Shown: positions 17,780 through 26,391 of the stretch, piece by piece | Layout: each line of letters starts with the position of its first letter | How positions within the stretch are numbered: position 1 is the stretch's first letter | Assembly: GCA_015064895.1 (NCBI GenBank) | Contig: SVRI01000005.1 | Location: 51,090 to 115,089 of the forward strand | Reading direction: 5' to 3' | Source of the DNA: Oscillospiraceae bacterium | GTDB taxonomy: Bacteria > Bacillota > Clostridia > Oscillospirales > CAG-382 | DNA length: 64,000 bases | Made by a program: the position numbers and the translations under genes | The notes under the pieces: generated by a model | What the model was told of the DNA's origin: nothing | Database searches by the model: none | Seen by the model: only the letters and a program-made list of their open reading frames with translations

Positions 17780-19171
17780 ATGCAAAACAGAGAAAAATTC
17801 TCGTCACGCCTCGGATTTATTCTTATTTCCGCAGGATGTGCAATAGGTCTTGGAAACGTATGGCGTTTTCCTTTTATCGTCGGTCAGTACGGCGGTGCAG
17901 CATTTATACTTATCTACCTCGTATTCCTGGCAATTTTCGGTCTTCCGATTATGACTATGGAATTTGCAGTCGGCCGTGCCAGTCAAAAGAGTCCCGTTAA
18001 GGCTTTTCAGGCTATTGAGCCTCAGGGTACAAAGTGGCACAAAGCCTCCCCCTTTATGGTTGCAGGTAACTATCTTCTTATGATGTTCTACACTGTTGTT
18101 ACAGGTTGGATGCTTAACTATGTATTCAAGTTTGCAACAGGAACATTCAAAACAGGCATGACTACCGAACAGGTTGACGGTGTTTTCGGCGGCATGCTCG
18201 GATCTTGGCCTCAACTTACATTCTGGATGGTAATTGCAGTTCTTATCGGTTTTGGTGTATGCAGCCTCGGTCTTAAGAATGGCGTTGAAAAAATCACAAA
18301 AGTAATGATGGTGGCACTCCTTGCAATCATGCTTTTCCTCGCCATCAGAAGCCTTACGCTCGGCGGTAAGGCCGTTGAAGGTCTCAAGTTCTATCTCGTT
18401 CCCGATTTCAAAAAAATCAAAGAAGCCGGCATTGTAGAAGTGCTTTATGCGGCTCTCGGTCAGTCATTCTTTACTCTCAGTATCGGTATCGGTTCAATGG
18501 CTATCTTCGGAAGCTATATTTCAAAGGAAAGACGACTTTTCGGTGAAAGTGTAAGCATCTGCTTGCTTGACACATTCGTTGCATTTACAGCAGGTCTTAT
18601 TATCTTCCCCGCTTGCTTTGCATACGGTGTTGACCCCGGAGAAGGTGCAGGTCTCGCATTTGTAACACTTCCCCATATATTCATTCAGATGCCCGGCGGC
18701 AGAATCATCGGCACACTCTTCTTTATGTTCCTTTCATTTGCGGCTCTTTCAACTCTTATTGCCGTGTTTGAAAACATCATTTCCTTTGCAATGGACGGAC
18801 TTGGTTGGTCTAGAAAGAAGTCTGTACTCATAAACCTCGGTGCAATGCTCGTTCTTTCAATGCCCGCGGTTCTCGGCATGAATGTTCTTTCATGGCTTCC
18901 CATTCCCAAAGGATTTGGCGGTTCCATTGACGGAGTTGAGGACTTTATCGTTTCTCAGAATCTTCTTCCCCTCGGCAGCCTTGTATTCCTTCTTTTCTGT
19001 ACAAGCAAAAAGGGCTGGGGTTGGAACAACTTCATTGCTGAAGCTGACGCAGGTAAGGGTATGAAATTCCCCAAGTTTGCAAAGTTTTACCTTAAGTATA
19101 TTCTTCCCGTACTTATTATTCTTGTATTTATTGCAGGATGGCTCAGTAAGTTCGGTGTTCTCAAGTTCTAA
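17780..19171 (+). CDS. Sodium-dependent transporter, NSS/SNF family
   Basis: The 463-residue protein has about eleven membrane helices and the signature first helix GCAIGLGNVWRFPFIVGQYGG, in which the unwound GCAIGLGN part binds sodium and substrate. GQSFFTLSIGIGSM marks helix 6. Bacterial members of this neurotransmitter:sodium symporter family import amino acids, with tryptophan and other hydrophobic ones common. AAAGGA precedes the ATG. It is convergent with the insertion sequence near trpB; a link to tryptophan is only suggested by position. Confidence 0.92.
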   Translation: MQNREKFSSRLGFILISAGCAIGLGNVWRFPFIVGQYGGAAFILIYLVFLAIFGLPIMTMEFAVGRASQKSPVKAFQAIEPQGTKWHKASPFMVAGNYLLMMFYTVVTGWMLNYVFKFATGTFKTGMTTEQVDGVFGGMLGSWPQLTFWMVIAVLIGFGVCSLGLKNGVEKITKVMMVALLAIMLFLAIRSLTLGGKAVEGLKFYLVPDFKKIKEAGIVEVLYAALGQSFFTLSIGIGSMAIFGSYISKERRLFGESVSICLLDTFVAFTAGLIIFPACFAYGVDPGEGAGLAFVTLPHIFIQMPGGRIIGTLFFMFLSFAALSTLIAVFENIISFAMDGLGWSRKKSVLINLGAMLVLSMPAVLGMNVLSWLPIPKGFGGSIDGVEDFIVSQNLLPLGSLVFLLFCTSKKGWGWNNFIAEADAGKGMKFPKFAKFYLKYILPVLIILVFIAGWLSKFGVLKF

Positions 19172-19181
19172 AGCAAATCAA

Positions 19182-19207
19182 GAAAAGCCTCCCTGTTGGG
19201 AGGCTTT
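19182..19207 (+). terminator. Terminator after NSS transporter
   Basis: An 11-pair stem (AAAAGCCTCCC with GGGAGGCTTTT, TGTT loop) lies just past the stop codon. Confidence 0.9.
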
Positions 19208-19238
19208 TGATTTTTGAATTAATATAAATCATTTTAAA

Positions 19239-19346
19239 AGCCCATGCACCGTTATTTGGTGCATGGGCTGGATGTTTGTGATATTTATTCTTTCAGCAAA
19301 CAAAGTGTCAGCGGGCAGTTATTTTCTCTTTGCTTACTTTCTCTTT
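19239..19346 (-). repeat. Double-hairpin 3' module, copy 2 (trpB), distal part
   Basis: The distal hairpin (19239-19269) has 12 perfect pairs and minus-strand loop AAATAAC. Position 19333-19346 is one arm of the proximal hairpin. Its partner arm now lies at 21164-21177 because an insertion sequence split the hairpin. Joined across the insertion, the arms pair over 14 positions with one G-U. Confidence 0.85.
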
Positions 19347-19353
19347 TTATCAA
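19346..19353. repeat. Target-site duplication, left copy
   Basis: TTTATCAA occurs here and again at 21158-21165, directly flanking the terminal inverted repeats. Eight-base duplications are usual for IS1595-family insertion. Confidence 0.9.
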
Positions 19354-19433
19354 GGCTCTGTCACATTAAATGGTTGATGATTGTAATTTTTTATGAGCCA
19401 ACTTAGTTGGTTGACCCATAAACAAATACTAAT

Positions 19434-20108
19434 TTAGTATTCAAATTCATATTTATAAATTAATGTTACAGTAAGTGAATGTTTTTTGCTTTTTTTAACT
19501 TTGATTTTATGAGCATCAATTATTTCTTGTGAAACAATTACAGTTTTTCTTGATGCAGAGTTCCAGCCTGCGCTTTCCGTGATTAGAAAATATGCAGCAA
19601 TTCCGATCCCGTCTTCAGACAACAACTGCTTAACACGATTTCTTAATTTTGTTTCTTGCTCTGATACACTCAAAGCCATAGTGAAAGTTAAATAATTGAA
19701 AAATTCGCTTCTTTTGCGCTCTAATACTTCAATATCTACTTGCTTGAATGTGATTTTGTGCTTAAAAAAAGCAAGGGTATGCCTATAATTTTCTGTTGCT
19801 AAATCAGCGCTTTGACTTGAATATGAAGAAGGTGTATAGTTGAGATCATCTTTTTTTACATTTCTAAACTCAATCCAATCATCTCCGTGTAAAGGACAAT
19901 AGAATTCACAATAATCGCTTATGTAATGCTTCCCATCTTTCAAAACAAAGTCACCTGCTGAGGCCTTGTTCTTTATTTCGTTTTTAATAAAACTAACCAT
20001 TCTATTAGCGATTTTGTCAATAGCTTGATTTTCAGTTGACGATGCGTGTTGTGCATATTCCTCTGAATCATTAGAACAAGCTCTAATCATATCCTTAAAA
20101 TTGCTCAT
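19434..20108 (-). CDS. Passenger protein of the IS element, unknown function
   Basis: The 224-residue soluble protein lies inside the insertion sequence, 22 bases after the transposase, and has a good GGAGG ribosome site. No signal peptide or membrane helix is visible. A central part, CEFYCPLHGDDWIEF, holds two cysteines and a histidine that could bind metal; the C-terminus is lysine-rich and then beta-like (HSLTVTLIYKYEFEY). I do not recognise a family. Some IS1595 elements are known to carry passengers, which fits, but its role in transposition or host benefit is open. Confidence 0.75.
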   Translation of the reverse strand: MSNFKDMIRACSNDSEEYAQHASSTENQAIDKIANRMVSFIKNEIKNKASAGDFVLKDGKHYISDYCEFYCPLHGDDWIEFRNVKKDDLNYTPSSYSSQSADLATENYRHTLAFFKHKITFKQVDIEVLERKRSEFFNYLTFTMALSVSEQETKLRNRVKQLLSEDGIGIAAYFLITESAGWNSASRKTVIVSQEIIDAHKIKVKKSKKHSLTVTLIYKYEFEY

Positions 20109-20130
20109 TTTTTATCCTCCAAATTATAAA

Positions 20131-21060
20131 CTAACAAGCCACAGGAAGTGGGATTCTGTTGGAAAGTTGATTATTGGTAATCTTTTTAGGCGTTATAAAA
20201 GCAAATCGAAGCAAAATCTCCTGCTTTTCTTCGAAGGCATTTTTTGTGTAATATGAGAAACTGTGCCATACAATGTAGTTGTTCAGGTATTTTGAAGAAA
20301 CGCCATTAAGAGATTCTAAAAAATCTCCAAGTTTTTTGTGGTAGTTGTTGACACGCTGAATGTTATACTCCCCGCATCTGCTTTCTTTACCTTTAGAATG
20401 AACAAGTTTTACATTGCTTTCACTCGCAAATGCACGGTATGAGGGCATTGCATCAGTACACAGTGTTGCACCGGGTTGAATATGGTTATCAAAAACGAAG
20501 TGCAAATCTTTATTTGCAACTCTTCCAAGGTTTCCTAACTTTGCATAGGAAAGGCCATTGCGATTTACCGCGCAGAGAACACAGACTTTTTCACCTGATA
20601 TGCCTCTTTTCTTGGACTTTTTGCCGCAAGTGTGCGCAGGTCTGGGCATAGTAAAGGTTTTGCTATTCTTGTGGTTACCTTTATAAGACACAGCAAAGAA
20701 GGTCTCGTCAGCTTCAACAATTCCGTCCAAAACGATTTCATCAGCCATCTCTTGAAGAACATCTAATATCTTGTGACGCCACGCAAAAGCTGTATTACGG
20801 TGTATTTTGCACAGCATAGCCGTTTTGCGAAGCGATAAACCAAGCATCATACACTCAACATACTTTTCCCATACATAGAGTTTTTTGCGTGTTCCGGATG
20901 TTATGGAATTAGTGGTAGATACAAAGGATTTGCCGCAGTCCTTGCATATATAACGCTGAGTTCCGTCTTTTTGGTGTCCATTTTTAGACACAGCATCCGA
21001 ACCGCAGCAAGGACACACTCTACCATTGGCAAAACGCTCATCAGAAAGATATTCATTCAC
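20131..21060 (-). CDS. IS1595-family (ISXO2-like) transposase
   Basis: The 309-residue protein starts with a zinc ribbon (CPCCGSDAVSKNG, then YICKDCGKSF) for end recognition, followed by a helix-turn-helix-like stretch (LSLRKTAMLCKIHRNTAFAWRHK). The ISXO2-like catalytic domain follows: VEADETFF with the first acidic residue, LCTDAMPSYRAF with the second, and the NNYHKKLGDFL region with the third site. The start is the GTG at 21060; no strong ribosome site is seen. The frame is complete, so the element could be active. Confidence 0.92.
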   Translation of the reverse strand: MNEYLSDERFANGRVCPCCGSDAVSKNGHQKDGTQRYICKDCGKSFVSTTNSITSGTRKKLYVWEKYVECMMLGLSLRKTAMLCKIHRNTAFAWRHKILDVLQEMADEIVLDGIVEADETFFAVSYKGNHKNSKTFTMPRPAHTCGKKSKKRGISGEKVCVLCAVNRNGLSYAKLGNLGRVANKDLHFVFDNHIQPGATLCTDAMPSYRAFASESNVKLVHSKGKESRCGEYNIQRVNNYHKKLGDFLESLNGVSSKYLNNYIVWHSFSYYTKNAFEEKQEILLRFAFITPKKITNNQLSNRIPLPVAC

Positions 21061-21157
21061 ATTTGTCTCGGTACAAGAAGCATCTTTCTTGAGAACAGCA
21101 ATTCATAGTAAAAATATTGGAAATTTTGTTATTTCAACTATTTAATGTGACAGAGCC

Positions 21158-21165
21158 TTTATCAA
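21158..21165. repeat. Target-site duplication, right copy
   Basis: TTTATCAA, identical to 19346-19353. It contains the TGA stop codon of trpB (21162-21164, minus strand), so the insertion preserved the reading frame end. Confidence 0.9.
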
Positions 21166-22397
21166 AGAGAAAGTGAGTCGCCTGTGCCGTAATTTTCGAT
21201 TACATAATCAAGGTCCTTATCGCCTCTACCCGAAAGGTTTATAAGCACAGAACCGTGTTCCATGGTCTTTGCAAGCTTCATGCCGTATGCAACCGCGTGT
21301 GCGCTTTCGATTGCAGGAATGATACCTTCAAGACGGGAGAGTTTGAAGAGTGCGTCTATTGTTTCATTGTCGTCGATAACGTCGTACTTAACTCTGCCGA
21401 TTTCCTGAAGGAATGCGTGTTCAGGACCAGAGGAAGGATAGTCAAGACCGCTGGCTACTGAATATACGGGAGCAGGCTCACCGTTTTCGTCTTTAAGCAT
21501 AATGCTGTTAAAGCCGTGCATGATACCTTCTGTACCATATTTCAGGCTTGCCGCATGGTCGCCGAGCTTTGCACCGCGTCCAAGAGGTTCGATACCGTAA
21601 ATATCAACGGGGTCATTAAGGAAGCCTGCAAAAAGACCAGCCGCATTACTTCCGCCGCCGACACACGCAACAATGGCATTGGGAAGATGTCCTGTCATGT
21701 CGACAAACTGTTCTCTTGCTTCAATACCTACTACACTCTGGAAATCTCTAACCATCATCGGGAAGGGATGAGGACCGAGAACTGAACCGATACAGTATAT
21801 TGCATCGTTATATTCCTTGCTGTATGCGTCAAATGCCGCATCAACTGCTTCCTTGAGTGTCTTTAAACCATGAGTTACTTCAACTACGTTTGCACCGAGA
21901 ATCTTCATTCTTGCAACATTGGGTGCCTGCTTCTTGATATCAACAGAACCCATGTAAATGTCACACTTTAGACCGAAGTATGCAGCCGCTGTAGCAAGGG
22001 CAACACCGTGCTGACCTGCGCCTGTTTCGGCGATAATCTTCTTCTTGCCCATGTACTTTGCAAGAAGTGCTTCACCCATACAGTGGTTTAATTTGTGTGC
22101 ACCCGAATGATTAAGGTCTTCACGTTTAGCATAAAGCTGAACCTTGCCGCCGAGATAGTCGGAAAGTCTCTCAAGATGAGATACGGGAGTGGGTCTTCCC
22201 TGAAATTCCTTTCTGATTCTTCTGAGTTCTGCAATGAACTTTCTTGACTGGCAGATGGAATAGTATGCTGTTGTTATTTCAGCCATGGCTGCCTTTAATT
22301 TATCGTCAACGTATACGCCGCCGTATTTGCCGAAGTATCCGTCCTTGTCAGGGTAATTATTAAAATATGTATCAAAATCTACGTTTCCAATTTTCAT
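21162..22397 (-). CDS. trpB: Tryptophan synthase beta chain
   Basis: The 411-residue PLP enzyme has [14 protein letters not shown] with the cofactor lysine, AETGAGQHG with the catalytic glutamate, GGGSNAAG for phosphate binding, and the C-terminal SGRGDKD. It condenses indole (or indole from TrpA) with serine to give tryptophan. The ATG at 22397 follows GGAGG by 8 bases; an upstream frame lacks support. There is no trpA or other trp gene beside it, so it may serve indole salvage or partner with a distant TrpA. A Trp-specific T-box precedes it. The insertion sequence sits just past its stop. Confidence 0.95.
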   Translation of the reverse strand: MKIGNVDFDTYFNNYPDKDGYFGKYGGVYVDDKLKAAMAEITTAYYSICQSRKFIAELRRIRKEFQGRPTPVSHLERLSDYLGGKVQLYAKREDLNHSGAHKLNHCMGEALLAKYMGKKKIIAETGAGQHGVALATAAAYFGLKCDIYMGSVDIKKQAPNVARMKILGANVVEVTHGLKTLKEAVDAAFDAYSKEYNDAIYCIGSVLGPHPFPMMVRDFQSVVGIEAREQFVDMTGHLPNAIVACVGGGSNAAGLFAGFLNDPVDIYGIEPLGRGAKLGDHAASLKYGTEGIMHGFNSIMLKDENGEPAPVYSVASGLDYPSSGPEHAFLQEIGRVKYDVIDDNETIDALFKLSRLEGIIPAIESAHAVAYGMKLAKTMEHGSVLINLSGRGDKDLDYVIENYGTGDSLSL

Positions 22398-22426
22398 TTT
22401 CTTTTCCTCCAAATATATATTCATCA

Positions 22427-22441
22427 GCGGCAATTTGCCGC
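22427..22441 (-). other. Small hairpin in trpB leader
   Basis: GCGGCAA and TTGCCGC form a seven-pair palindrome about 20 bases before the trpB ribosome site. Role unknown; it is too close to the start to ignore for translation control. Confidence 0.4.
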
Positions 22442-22445
22442 AATT

Positions 22446-22473
22446 CCTAACTCCTAACTCCTAACTCCTAACT
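22446..22473 (-). repeat. Four perfect heptanucleotide repeats in trpB leader
   Basis: The unit AGTTAGG (minus strand) is repeated four times without error between the T-box terminator and the trpB ribosome site. Copy number could change by slippage, altering leader length by 7 bases a step. Confidence 0.9.
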
Positions 22474-22524
22474 TTTATGTCCGCCATCGTCTGTCGAGTT
22501 TCATAGTAAAAGCCTCCGTGCCGC

Positions 22525-22790
22525 AAAAAAATAAACCCTTATCCCATCCTTTGGGACAAGAGCAACTCCTGCGGTACCACCCAAGTTGGCGTATAAAAAC
22601 GCCCGCCTCTGTAATGCACATACTATGCATTTGTGTTTGATAACGCAGCACCTCTGCGTCAGCACTACTCGAATCTGCAGGAAAAATCCAAAACATCCTT
22701 TCGGGCTGCCCTCCAGGGTCCATTCGGCAAAAGCTTTGTGCCACACTCACACCGCCTGCGGCTCTCTTTGACAAAGTGGTTTTTGCTTAC
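22525..22790 (-). ncRNA. Tryptophan-specific T-box leader
   Basis: The minus strand holds the T-box sequence CTTGGGTGGTACCGC (about 22571-22585), an AGAGAG-containing stem I near 22766, and a specifier-loop segment GAATGGACC in which TGG is the tryptophan codon. A terminator hairpin follows. In this class uncharged tRNA pairs with the specifier and the T-box, stabilising an antiterminator so the gene is read only when charged tRNA-Trp is scarce. It controls trpB. Boundaries are approximate. Confidence 0.93.
22536..22562 (-). terminator. T-box intrinsic terminator
   Basis: CTCTTGTCCCA pairs with TGGGATAAGGG (two G-U pairs) and is followed by seven T on the minus strand. It competes with the antiterminator. 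Confidence 0.88.
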
Positions 22791-22818
22791 TATTCCCTAT
22801 CACAAGTTTACAATACGG

Positions 22819-22847
22819 ATTATACACCCCTATTTTTTATTTGTCAA
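22819..22847 (-). promoter_or_regulatory. Promoter of T-box-trpB unit
   Basis: Perfect TTGACA and TATAAT with a 17-base spacer, about 30 bases before the T-box stem I. Confidence 0.9.
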
Positions 22848-23011
22848 TATCTTTTTTTGGCTCTTTATTTGTTTTTGTCAAAGGAAATCGAAAATATAAT
22901 ACTTTGTTCATTCTTTTGTATATATTCGTTTACAATGGCATGATATACTTTAACACGTTAAAATCAAATCCCGTCGAAAAGTGCGGAATCCGGAAAGAAA
23001 CCGTATTTTGA

Positions 23012-23092
23012 GGGACTCTGGAGAAGTCCATTAAATTGGATGCCGAAGGTGCAAGGCGAAAGCTGAAACTCTCAGGCAAAAGGACAGAGATA
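23012..23092 (+). ncRNA. Glycine riboswitch (single clear aptamer)
   Basis: The sequence holds the aptamer core GCCGAAGGTGCAA and the hallmark CTGAAACTCTCAGGCAAAAG, closed by ACTCTG pairing with CAGAG. It binds glycine. I see one full aptamer; the 60 bases before it may hold a degenerate partner. It lies about 95 bases before an alanine/glycine:cation symporter gene. A terminator-like hairpin in between suggests transcriptional control; whether glycine turns it on or off cannot be read here. Confidence 0.93.
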
Positions 23093-23133
23093 TTATTAAC
23101 CTAAATAATATTTTTCTGTTTTTTCTACTTTGG

Positions 23134-23156
23134 AGCTTCTGATTTTATCAGTAGCT
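23134..23156 (+). terminator. Riboswitch expression-platform hairpin
   Basis: AGCTTCTGAT pairs with ATCAGTAGCT (one T-T mismatch) and is followed by a T-rich run, between the glycine aptamer and the gene start. Confidence 0.75.
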
Positions 23157-23186
23157 TTTTTATTTTTCTAAGGAGGAAAAAACAAA

Positions 23187-24722
23187 ATGAATGAAATCTT
23201 GGCAAAAATCACTGAATACAACAATGTTGTAAACAGTGCAATATGGGGTGCATTCGGTCTTATTCTACTTATAGGCACCGGTGTCCTCATAACTCTTCTC
23301 ACAAAGTTCTTCCAGATAAGCCACATCAAGCACTGGTGGAAGAACACCATTGGAAGTCTTTTCCACAAAGACGTTATCGGACATTCTAAAGACAAAAAAT
23401 CGATTTCACCGTTTCAGGCACTTTGTACCGCTCTTGCAGCTACAATCGGTGTCGGTAACATTGCGGGTGTTGCCGCTGCTATTGTAACAGGTGGTCCCGG
23501 TGCGGTTTTTTGGATGTGGATAGCCGCTTTCTTCGGAATGATGACAAACTACGCTGAAAACGTTCTCGGCATCTATTTCCGTAAAAAGAACGCCGACGGT
23601 GAATGGTCGGGTGGTGCAATGTATTATCTTCGTGACGGTCTCGGCAGAGTTCCCGGTTATGAAGGAATGGGTAAATTCCTTGCCGCACTTTTCTGCGTGT
23701 TTACACTTCTTGCTTCCTTCGGCATTGGTGCCATGGGACAGATTAACAAGATAGTAGTTAATGTTGAATCCGCTTTCAAGAATGCATCACTTTCGGGTGT
23801 TGAAGTTTTTGAAGGTGTATCCTTGTACTCTGTAATTCTCGGCGTGATTCTTGTAATTATTGCAGCACTTATCACACTCGGCGGTCTTAAGAGAATTGCA
23901 TCCTTTGCAGAAAAGGTTGTTCCTTTCATGGTTATTTTTTTCGTTGGCGGCAGCATTATTCTTATTGCCATTAATTTCTCTTCAATAATTCCTGCTTTCA
24001 AGGCTATATTTTCTTCAGCGTTCGGCATAAAACCTGCTGTTGGCGGTGTTGTCGGTGTAACAATTTCCACAGTCATCCAGCAAGGTTTCAAAAGAGGTGT
24101 ATTTTCTAACGAAGCAGGTCTCGGTTCTTCGGTTATGGTTCATTCCAACTCTAACATAAAAGAGCCTGTTAAGCAGGGTATGTGGGGTATTTTTGAGGTA
24201 TTTGCAGATACAATGGTTGTATGTACAATAACAGCACTCGTTGTTCTCACCTCCGGCATTTATGACCTTAACACCTTCTCGCTTGTCGGCGATGTAACAG
24301 ATGCAACACTCGTTGCTTCCGCTTTTGACTCGGTATTCTCCTTTGGCATCGGCTTTGGTTCTAAGTTTGTTGCCGTTGCCATTGCACTCTTTGCATTCAC
24401 AACTGTTCTCGGCTGGGATCACTATGGTTCAAAAGCATGGGAATACCTTTTTGGAAGTACTACCACCAAAATATACAAGGTTATACATCTTGTGACAATT
24501 TTCCTCGGTGCTGTACTTACCTCTACTCTTGCATGGGATATTTCAGACACCTTTAACGGTCTTATGATGATCCCCAACCTTATTGGCGTTGTTGCCATGA
24601 GCAGTCTTGTGTTCCAAATTACAAAAAACTATATAGACAGAAACATAAAACACAAAACACAAATTAAGCCTATGCTTTCTGCTTACAAAGATATTCAGAA
24701 AGAACAGGAAAAGGATTTATAA
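23187..24722 (+). CDS. Alanine/glycine:cation symporter (AGCS family)
   Basis: The 511-residue membrane protein has about ten to eleven helices and the AGCS signatures ALAATIGVGNIAGVAAAI, GGPGAVFWMW, GAMYYLRDGL and RGVFSNEAGLGSS. Members import alanine or glycine with sodium or protons. The ribosome site AAGGAGG is near perfect. The glycine riboswitch directly upstream makes glycine the likely substrate or signal. A terminator follows the stop. Confidence 0.95.
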   Translation: MNEILAKITEYNNVVNSAIWGAFGLILLIGTGVLITLLTKFFQISHIKHWWKNTIGSLFHKDVIGHSKDKKSISPFQALCTALAATIGVGNIAGVAAAIVTGGPGAVFWMWIAAFFGMMTNYAENVLGIYFRKKNADGEWSGGAMYYLRDGLGRVPGYEGMGKFLAALFCVFTLLASFGIGAMGQINKIVVNVESAFKNASLSGVEVFEGVSLYSVILGVILVIIAALITLGGLKRIASFAEKVVPFMVIFFVGGSIILIAINFSSIIPAFKAIFSSAFGIKPAVGGVVGVTISTVIQQGFKRGVFSNEAGLGSSVMVHSNSNIKEPVKQGMWGIFEVFADTMVVCTITALVVLTSGIYDLNTFSLVGDVTDATLVASAFDSVFSFGIGFGSKFVAVAIALFAFTTVLGWDHYGSKAWEYLFGSTTTKIYKVIHLVTIFLGAVLTSTLAWDISDTFNGLMMIPNLIGVVAMSSLVFQITKNYIDRNIKHKTQIKPMLSAYKDIQKEQEKDL

Positions 24723-24740
24723 TCAATCTGCATAATTTTT

Positions 24741-24760
24741 GCCGTCCCAAAAGGGACGGC
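24741..24760 (+). terminator. Terminator after AGCS symporter
   Basis: GCCGTCCC and GGGACGGC pair around AAAA and are followed by seven T. Confidence 0.95.
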
Positions 24761-24872
24761 TTTTTTTGCAAAAAAAGTTAAAAAATATTCAAAATCCCCT
24801 TTTCAAAACCGATTTGCTGTGATATAATAATTGAGTTGATAAATTCAGAGCAGTTTGAGCGAGGTAAAGACG

Positions 24873-26357
24873 ATGAACAGAGTAGGTTTTGACAACGAAA
24901 AATATCTTGCCATGCAGTCCGAACACATCAGAAAAAGGATTTCTGATTTCGGCGGCAAATTGTATTTAGAGTTCGGCGGCAAGCTCTTTGACGACTATCA
25001 TGCCTCCCGAGTGCTTCCCGGCTTTCAGCCCGACAGCAAAATAAGACTCCTTCAGGAGCTTAAAGACGACACCGAAATGGTAATTGTCATCAATGCTGCC
25101 GACATTGAAGCCAACAAAACAAGAGGAGATCTCGGCATCACATACAACGACGACGTCCTTCGTCTCATCGACACCTTCCGCGAGCTTGGTCTTTATGTCG
25201 GAAGTGTTGTTATCACAAGATACAACGGTCAAAGCTCTGCAAATGCTTTCCACAAGCATCTGACCCAGCTCGGTGTGAAGTGCTATCTCCACTACAGCAT
25301 TGCAGGCTATCCCTCCGACGTCAAGCACATTGTAAGCGACAAGGGTCTTGGTCAGAACGAATATATCGAAACAACAAAGTCACTCGTTGTAATTACCGCC
25401 CCCGGTCCCGGCAGCGGTAAGATGGCTACCTGTCTTTCCCAGCTCTATCACGACAACAAGAAGGGTATAAAGGCAGGCTATGCAAAGTTCGAGACCTTCC
25501 CTATATGGAATCTTCCTTTAAAGCATCCCGTAAATCTTGCTTACGAAGCGGCAACCGCCGACCTTAACGACGTCAACATGATTGACCCGTTCCACCTGGA
25601 CGCATACGGCAAAACTGCCGTCAACTACAACAGAGACGTTGAAATTTATCCGGTACTTGCAGCAATCTTCCAGAAGATTCAGGGCTCATGCCCATACAAA
25701 TCTCCCACCGACATGGGTGTAAATATGGCAGGCAACTGTATAATAGACGACGAAGTGTGCAGAGAAGCATCAAGACTTGAAATAATCAGAAGATATTTCA
25801 CCGCAAAAGCTAACGCATTCAGAGGCAAATGCGACGAAGATCAGGTTACAAAGCTTGAGCTTCTTATGAATCAGGCAGGCATTGACACAGACTACTGCCC
25901 TGCAGTTTCGGCGGCACTCAAAAAAGAAGAAGCAACAGGTGCTCCTGCAGGTGCAATTGTTCTTCCTACCGGCGATGTGATTACGGGCAAGACAAGCTCA
26001 ACTCTCGGTGCAGCATCCGCCCTGCTTCTTAATTCCCTTAAGGTTCTCGGCGGCATTGATGACAACCTCGACCTTATTTCTTCCCATATCTTAGAGCCCA
26101 TATGTGATCTCAAAACACAGTGTCTCAAACACAGAAATCCGAGGCTTCACACAGATGAAGTTCTTATTGCCCTTACAATTTCGGCACAGACCGATCCTAT
26201 AGCAAAGCTTGCCACAGAACAGCTTTCAAAGCTTAAAGGCAGCGATGCTCACTTCTCGGTTATCATAAGCGAAGAAGACGAAAAGATTTTAAGACGCCTC
26301 GGTATAAATGTAAGCTTTGAGCCAAAGTATGAGCATAAGAGATTATATCAGAAATAA
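24873..26357 (+). CDS. DUF1846 domain protein
   Basis: The 494-residue protein matches the DUF1846 family along its whole length: RVGFDNEKYLAMQSEHI at the start, LYLEFGGKLFDDYHASRVLPGF, ITAPGPGSGKMATCLSQLYHD with a P-loop-like glycine stretch, and MGVNMAGNCI. The family is widespread in Firmicutes; structures suggest nucleotide binding but no reaction is agreed. The ATG at 24873 has GAGG 8 bases upstream; an earlier TTG overlaps that site. A TATAAT -10 lies near 24820. Single-gene unit. Confidence 0.9.
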   Translation: MNRVGFDNEKYLAMQSEHIRKRISDFGGKLYLEFGGKLFDDYHASRVLPGFQPDSKIRLLQELKDDTEMVIVINAADIEANKTRGDLGITYNDDVLRLIDTFRELGLYVGSVVITRYNGQSSANAFHKHLTQLGVKCYLHYSIAGYPSDVKHIVSDKGLGQNEYIETTKSLVVITAPGPGSGKMATCLSQLYHDNKKGIKAGYAKFETFPIWNLPLKHPVNLAYEAATADLNDVNMIDPFHLDAYGKTAVNYNRDVEIYPVLAAIFQKIQGSCPYKSPTDMGVNMAGNCIIDDEVCREASRLEIIRRYFTAKANAFRGKCDEDQVTKLELLMNQAGIDTDYCPAVSAALKKEEATGAPAGAIVLPTGDVITGKTSSTLGAASALLLNSLKVLGGIDDNLDLISSHILEPICDLKTQCLKHRNPRLHTDEVLIALTISAQTDPIAKLATEQLSKLKGSDAHFSVIISEEDEKILRRLGINVSFEPKYEHKRLYQK

Positions 26358-26368
26358 AGCATATATAA

Positions 26369-26390
26369 AACGCTGCCATGTGGCAGCGTT
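26369..26390. terminator. Bidirectional terminator, DUF1846 / SLOG gene
   Basis: AACGCTGCC and GGCAGCGTT form a tight hairpin between convergent genes, with T runs on the plus side and weaker ones on the minus side. Confidence 0.88.
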
Positions 26391-26391
26391 T

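Larger units (their letters stand above)
19354..21157 (-). mobile_element. IS1595-family insertion sequence with passenger gene
   Basis: The element is 1804 bp with ends reading GGCTCTGTCACATTAAAT inward from both sides; the inverted repeat extends to 24 positions with one mismatch. It is flanked by an eight-base target duplication. It holds a zinc-ribbon DDE-type transposase and, downstream on the same strand, a 224-codon passenger gene. Boundaries are exact from the repeats. The intact repeats, open transposase and clean duplication suggest recent insertion. It landed in the loop of the trpB 3' hairpin without changing the trpB stop codon. Confidence 0.93.

Noticed and set aside
22950..23011. 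A second full glycine aptamer upstream of the first
   Set aside because: The conserved core sequences are not visible there; at most a degenerate remnant.
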